A stretch of DNA of 10,225 nt from Rhodospirillaceae bacterium TMED167 (lineage in GTDB: Bacteria; Pseudomonadota; Alphaproteobacteria; Rhodospirillales_A; UBA2165): positions 1-10,225 of the forward strand of contig NHHQ01000068.1 in the NCBI GenBank assembly GCA_002170915.1, given 5' to 3'. Below are positions 6,561-10,225 of the stretch, piece after piece. The notes under the pieces were generated by a model. The model saw only the letters and a list, made by a program, of their open reading frames with translations. It had not been told where the DNA came from and ran no database searches. The translations under genes were made by a program, and so were the position numbers. Position 1 is the stretch's first letter. Every line of letters begins with the position of its first letter.

Positions 6561-8639
6561 GTGGAAGGCACCGCCGAACCAGGGCGTGAACTGTTTCAGT
6601 CGCTTTCGCCGGCGATGATCGTTGTTTTCTACGCTGTCGCATTCGCCTCAACCGCGGCATTCGCCTACGGCATCTGGCGACGGGTGCGGAAGTATCTCAC
6701 CGCCAAGCCGCCAACCCAATCAACGCCTCTCAAAGTATGGGCCCGCGCCTGGTCGCTGGTCCAGACCATGGCAGCCCATTCGACCCTGCGGAAACGAAAC
6801 ACGTGGGTTGGCCTTGCCCACGCGATGATCTTCTATGGGTTCCTCGCTCTTTTCATCGGTACCACGATCATTTTCATCGACCACGATATTTTGGGACTGA
6901 TTTCCGCGGAGCTGCGGTTTTGGAGGGGTGATTTCTACACATGGTTTTCGCTCGTGTTGGACCTCGCCGGTCTGGCGCTTCTGCTCGGGCTCTTGTTCAT
7001 GGCAGCGCGGCGTTGGATTGCAAAGCCGGCGCGGCTTGACTATGCGAGACCGGACCGCGAGGAAACAGAATACAACCGCACGGGTTATCGCCTCGACGAT
7101 CACATCTTTTTGTGGGGTCTGATCATTCTCACCGCGACTGGATTGCTGCTTGAGGCACTCCGCATCGCCATCGATTTTCCACCCTTCGAGATTTGGTCCG
7201 TCGTTGGATGGAATGTGGCCAGGGCGTTTGCCGGTCTCGGATTGACCTCTGACGGCGCCGCTCAGGCCCATCCGATGGTCTGGTGGGGTCATGCGATTTT
7301 TGCCCTCTCGTTTATCGCCTACCTCCCCTATTCGAAGGCGAGCCACATGCTGCTGGCGGCGGCAGGGCTGTTCCTGCGCGACCCCCTCGCCGGGAAACGG
7401 TTGCCCGCAATTCCCGAAGGGGCCGAACAAATGGGCTATAGGGGTCTCGGCGACTTTTCCCGCAAAGAGCTCCTCAATCTTGACGCCTGTACCAAATGCG
7501 GCCGCTGTCATGCCGCCTGCCCGGCCGCAGCAAGCGGGGCGCCTCTCTCTCCGCGGGATGTGGTTTTGGAGTTGCGTGAGGATGCGGAGAGTGCCCTCGG
7601 GCCCCTCACCTTCCTCCGGGAAACGAAATCAAAAACATTCACAGGCCCCATCGAAGGCGTGGGCCTGAAATCGGAAACCCTGTGGTCCTGTACGACCTGT
7701 CTGGCCTGTGTCGATATCTGCCCCGTGGGGGTCGAGCACGTCCCGATGATCGTCCAGATGCGGCGCACTTTGGTTGAACAAGGCGACATGGACCTGACGG
7801 TTCAAAGCACCCTCGAAAACATGATGCGGTTCGGCAATTCATTTGGCGCGCCCGAGGCCGATCGCGGCACGTGGACGGAAGACCTCGACTTCGAGATCAA
7901 GGACGCCCGGACTGCCCCGGTCGAGTATCTCTGGTTTGTCGGAGATTTTGCATCTTACGACCCGGCAGCGCGCAAAAACACGCAGAAGGCCGCCCGCATC
8001 TTCAAGGCGGCTGGGCTCGACTTCGGCATCCTCTATGATGGTGAACGGAACGCTGGAAACGATATCCGGCGCGTGGGGGAAGAAGGGCTCTTCGAGCTTC
8101 TGCAGGAACACAACCTAGCGGCTCTTGAGACAAGCGACTTCAAAACGATCATCACCACCGATCCACATTCCTACAACACACTCAAACACGAATATCCGGA
8201 TATCGGCGACAAGGTTCGTCACTATACGGAGGTGATCGCCGACCTCATCGACGAAGGCAAGATCACCATCAAACAAAAGATCGACAGTACCGTCACCTAT
8301 CACGACCCGTGCCATCTATCGCGTTATGCCGGAATTACCAATGCGCCGCGACGTATTCTGTCGGCGCTCGGCGTCAGGCTGGTTGAGATGGCCCGCCACG
8401 GCACGAACTCTTTTTGTTGCGGCGGCGGGGGAGGACGCATCTGGATGGGCGAAACGGGTTCCGGCAACCGACCTTCCGACCAACGACTTGACGAGGCGAT
8501 GAGCCTCGACGGTGTCGATAAGATGGTCGTGGCTTGTCCCAAGTGCTTTTCGATGTTCAACGCAGCCCTTGGCAGTCGGAAGGAGGTTTCGATCGAAATC
8601 GGCGACCTGCTCGGCCTTCTGGGGGAGGCAACGCTCTGA
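6561..8639 (+). CDS. Membrane-anchored Fe-S/CCG-domain protein, EtfD/DgcB type (ETF:quinone oxidoreductase candidate)
   Basis: A 692-residue protein in three parts. The N-terminal membrane domain (about 15-275) has roughly five or six hydrophobic helices resembling the NarI gamma-subunit fold; His87, His181, His244 and His262 could include heme ligands. The middle holds two 4Fe-4S motifs: Cys310/313/316/320 (CTKCGRCHAACP) and Cys377/380/383/387 (CTTCLACVDICP). The C-terminal part has two CCG domains as in heterodisulfide reductase HdrD. The second has Cys584, Cys619-Cys620 and Cys659/662; the first (about 455-550) has no cysteines. Relatives include mycobacterial EtfD and Pseudomonas DgcB, which pass electrons from ETF or a flavin dehydrogenase to quinone. 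Placement directly after etfBA supports that role. It is not the classical single-4Fe-4S flavoprotein ETF-QO. Start GTG is fixed by the strong ribosome binding site. Confidence 0.9.
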   Translation: MEGTAEPGRELFQSLSPAMIVVFYAVAFASTAAFAYGIWRRVRKYLTAKPPTQSTPLKVWARAWSLVQTMAAHSTLRKRNTWVGLAHAMIFYGFLALFIGTTIIFIDHDILGLISAELRFWRGDFYTWFSLVLDLAGLALLLGLLFMAARRWIAKPARLDYARPDREETEYNRTGYRLDDHIFLWGLIILTATGLLLEALRIAIDFPPFEIWSVVGWNVARAFAGLGLTSDGAAQAHPMVWWGHAIFALSFIAYLPYSKASHMLLAAAGLFLRDPLAGKRLPAIPEGAEQMGYRGLGDFSRKELLNLDACTKCGRCHAACPAAASGAPLSPRDVVLELREDAESALGPLTFLRETKSKTFTGPIEGVGLKSETLWSCTTCLACVDICPVGVEHVPMIVQMRRTLVEQGDMDLTVQSTLENMMRFGNSFGAPEADRGTWTEDLDFEIKDARTAPVEYLWFVGDFASYDPAARKNTQKAARIFKAAGLDFGILYDGERNAGNDIRRVGEEGLFELLQEHNLAALETSDFKTIITTDPHSYNTLKHEYPDIGDKVRHYTEVIADLIDEGKITIKQKIDSTVTYHDPCHLSRYAGITNAPRRILSALGVRLVEMARHGTNSFCCGGGGGRIWMGETGSGNRPSDQRLDEAMSLDGVDKMVVACPKCFSMFNAALGSRKEVSIEIGDLLGLLGEATL

Positions 8640-8650
8640 TAGGCTCTGAT
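8633..8650 (+). repeat. Short tandem duplication at the EtfD-like stop codon
   Basis: The eight bases GCTCTGAT occur at 8633-8640 and again at 8643-8650, ten bases apart. The first copy contains the TGA stop of the gene. It looks like a small slippage duplication in the 79-bp gap before the aldehyde dehydrogenase gene, where I see no hairpin terminator. Confidence 0.4.
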
Positions 8651-8718
8651 GAGCTTGATCGGAACCTTTGGCTGACAAATGGATTGGGACCAAAAGAAAT
8701 CGAGGAAAGGGTGAGAGA

Positions 8719-10173
8719 ATGGCACTAGCGACAAACGCTGATCACATGTTGATTGGAGGCGAGCTCGTCCACAGCGTCACCGGTGAGTTTGACGATTCGA
8801 TCAATCCGGCAACCGAAGAGGTGATCGGGCGTAGCCCCCGCGCCAGCGCCGAAGATGTTGACAGAGCGGTGCAGGCCGCCAATGCCGCCTGGCCCCAATG
8901 GTCCGCCCTCGGACCGGCCAGCCGGGCCAAAGCCCTGCGGGCGTTTGGCGAGGCAGTACAGGAACGCGCCGAAGAGATTTTGCATGTCGAAGTGAAGGAC
9001 ACGGGCAATACGATTACGCCCATGCGAGGCGACGTGGGCATGGGTGTCACGAGCTTGAATTACTATGCCGGACTGGCTCACGAACTAAAGGGTGAAACCT
9101 TCCCTTCGACCGAGGACAAACTCCACCTGACGCTGCGGGAGCCCTACGGGATTGTCGCGCGCATTGCCCCCTTCAATCACCCGCTGATGTTTGCGGTGGC
9201 CAGAACGGCGGCAGCGCTCGCCGCCGGCAATGCAGTGATCGTCAAACCGCCCGAAACGAGCCCGTTGTCTGCCATGGTGCTGGCGGAGATAGCGCAAAGC
9301 GTGCTGCCGCCGGGTGTGTTCAACATCTTGACGGGCGACGGACCTTCCGCAGGGGATGCAATCGTTCGCCATCCGGAGATCAAACGCATTGCGTTCATCG
9401 GCTCCGCCAAAACCGGCCGCATGATCCAGAAGGCGGCCGCCGAAGTCGCGGTCAAGCATGTGACGCTCGAGCTTGGCGGCAAGAATCCGCTGATTGCCTT
9501 CGCCGACGCAGATCCCGCCAAAGTCGCAGAGGCCGCGATCAAGGGCATGAACTTCGCCTGGCAAGGGCAATCCTGCGGCTCGACCAGCCGCCTGCTGCTG
9601 CACACCGACATTTACGATGCGGTGCTCGAGCAGATTGTCGAGAAGGTCAGCTGTCTGAAGCTCGGCGATCCGATGGACCCGGACACAGGTATGGGGCCAA
9701 TGAACTCGCTCCGTCAATACGATAAAGTTTTGTCGTTCTTTGAGAGCTCGGTCAAAGACGGCGCCAAACTGATGACCGGCGGAAAGGTGCCCGAAGGCAC
9801 TCAATTTCAGAAAGGCTTCTGGGTCGAGCCCACCGTCTATGCAGACATCAAACCCAGCATGCGCCTTTGGCACGAAGAAGTTTTCGGACCGATATTGGGC
9901 GTCGGGCGATGGTCAACCTTTGATGAAGCGGTCGAACTCGCCAACAGCGTCGAATACGGGCTCACGGGCGCGGTTTGGACCAACAACATTCATGATGCCC
10001 TGAAGATGGTCCGCAAGATCCGCTCAGGCCACACTTGGATCAATGGTGTGGGCGCTCATTATCTCGGCGTCCCTTTCGGTGGTTACAAAAATTCCGGCGT
10101 CGGACGTGAGGAAGGCATCGAGGAAATGTTCAGCTACACCGAAGCCAAGACCGTCAACATTGTCTTGGACTGA
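8719..10173 (+). CDS. Aldehyde dehydrogenase, NAD(P)-dependent
   Basis: A 484-residue member of the aldehyde dehydrogenase superfamily, which oxidises an aldehyde to the carboxylic acid in the cytoplasm. The active-site set is complete: Asn153 (PFNHP), Lys176 (VKPPE), Glu251 (LELGGKNP), nucleophile Cys286 (GQSCGSTSR), and Glu387/Phe389 (EEVFGP) for the cofactor. The C-terminal NGVGAHYLGVPFGGYKNSG segment (442-460) resembles betaine-aldehyde and related semialdehyde dehydrogenases, but this does not define the substrate. Start: ATG at 8719 has AGGAAAGG eight bases upstream; an in-frame ATG at 8668 would add 17 Lys/Arg-rich residues and lacks support. It lies 79 bp after the EtfD-like gene with no visible terminator, so it is probably in the same operon and acts on an aldehyde made by the flavin enzyme or an allied step. 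Confidence 0.94.
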   Translation: MALATNADHMLIGGELVHSVTGEFDDSINPATEEVIGRSPRASAEDVDRAVQAANAAWPQWSALGPASRAKALRAFGEAVQERAEEILHVEVKDTGNTITPMRGDVGMGVTSLNYYAGLAHELKGETFPSTEDKLHLTLREPYGIVARIAPFNHPLMFAVARTAAALAAGNAVIVKPPETSPLSAMVLAEIAQSVLPPGVFNILTGDGPSAGDAIVRHPEIKRIAFIGSAKTGRMIQKAAAEVAVKHVTLELGGKNPLIAFADADPAKVAEAAIKGMNFAWQGQSCGSTSRLLLHTDIYDAVLEQIVEKVSCLKLGDPMDPDTGMGPMNSLRQYDKVLSFFESSVKDGAKLMTGGKVPEGTQFQKGFWVEPTVYADIKPSMRLWHEEVFGPILGVGRWSTFDEAVELANSVEYGLTGAVWTNNIHDALKMVRKIRSGHTWINGVGAHYLGVPFGGYKNSGVGREEGIEEMFSYTEAKTVNIVLD

Positions 10174-10195
10174 TGGCGTTCACCGACAATCGTAC

Positions 10196-10204
10196 AGAAG
10201 GAGA
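10196..10204 (+). promoter_or_regulatory. Shine-Dalgarno site for the last, partial gene
   Basis: AGAAGGAGA lies about ten bases before the ATG at 10214 and 22 bases after the aldehyde dehydrogenase stop. It marks another operon member that continues beyond the window. Confidence 0.6.
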
Positions 10205-10213
10205 TTTCTAACA

Positions 10214-10225
10214 ATGGCGACAAGA
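10214..10225 (+). CDS. Start of a further operon gene, cut by the window edge
   Basis: Only four codons are visible (Met-Ala-Thr-Arg). The call rests on the good ribosome binding site upstream and the 40-bp spacing from the aldehyde dehydrogenase gene, without an intervening terminator. Nothing can be said about its function. Confidence 0.55.

Noticed and set aside
6720..7511. 263-codon minus-strand frame opposite the EtfD-like gene
   Set aside because: Antisense to transmembrane helices and the first 4Fe-4S motif of a clear gene; no domain seen.
9085..9873. 262-codon minus-strand frame opposite the aldehyde dehydrogenase
   Set aside because: Antisense to the catalytic region of a clear dehydrogenase; no motif of its own.
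1..10225. CRISPR array, tRNA, rRNA or riboswitch
   Set aside because: No regularly spaced repeats, tRNA-like clover pattern or leader long enough for a riboswitch was seen by eye in the non-coding gaps.

Overview
The window looks like part of a proteobacterial chromosome, most likely alphaproteobacterial. This rests on the moderately high GC content, the codon use of the main genes and the family mix (IclR regulator, ETF pair, EtfD/DgcB-type membrane iron-sulfur protein). The assignment is an inference from gene style; there is no rRNA or marker gene to fix it.

Left end (about 1-1044): a visibly AT-richer, decayed stretch. It holds the N-terminal part of an unrecognised membrane protein that reads into a C-terminal fragment of a tyrosine recombinase. 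A C-terminal fragment of an EamA/DMT-type transporter follows. None of the three looks like a complete gene, so this resembles the worn border of an old mobile island.

Middle, minus strand (4670 down to 1104): three tightly packed genes read leftward. They are a phytoene-desaturase-like FAD-dependent oxidoreductase, an IclR-family regulator and a D-2-hydroxyacid dehydrogenase. Gaps are 33 and 12 bp. The regulator's stop codon overlaps the ribosome binding site of the dehydrogenase.

Right side, plus strand (4784 to the end): etfB and etfA overlap by 11 bp. They are followed by a large membrane-anchored 4Fe-4S/CCG-domain protein of the EtfD/DgcB type, then an NAD(P)-dependent aldehyde dehydrogenase, then the first four codons of another gene with a good ribosome binding site.

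The two gene blocks diverge from an AT-rich 113-bp gap (4671-4783). It carries two well-formed sigma-70-like promoters pointing in opposite directions, whose -35 hexamers overlap almost completely. A plausible reading is one substrate-inducible catabolic unit. The FAD enzyme oxidises an unidentified substrate and passes electrons to the ETF pair, and the EtfD-like protein moves them to the quinone pool. The aldehyde and hydroxyacid dehydrogenases process products, and the IclR protein controls both directions. Individual families are clear; the substrate and the joint pathway are inference.
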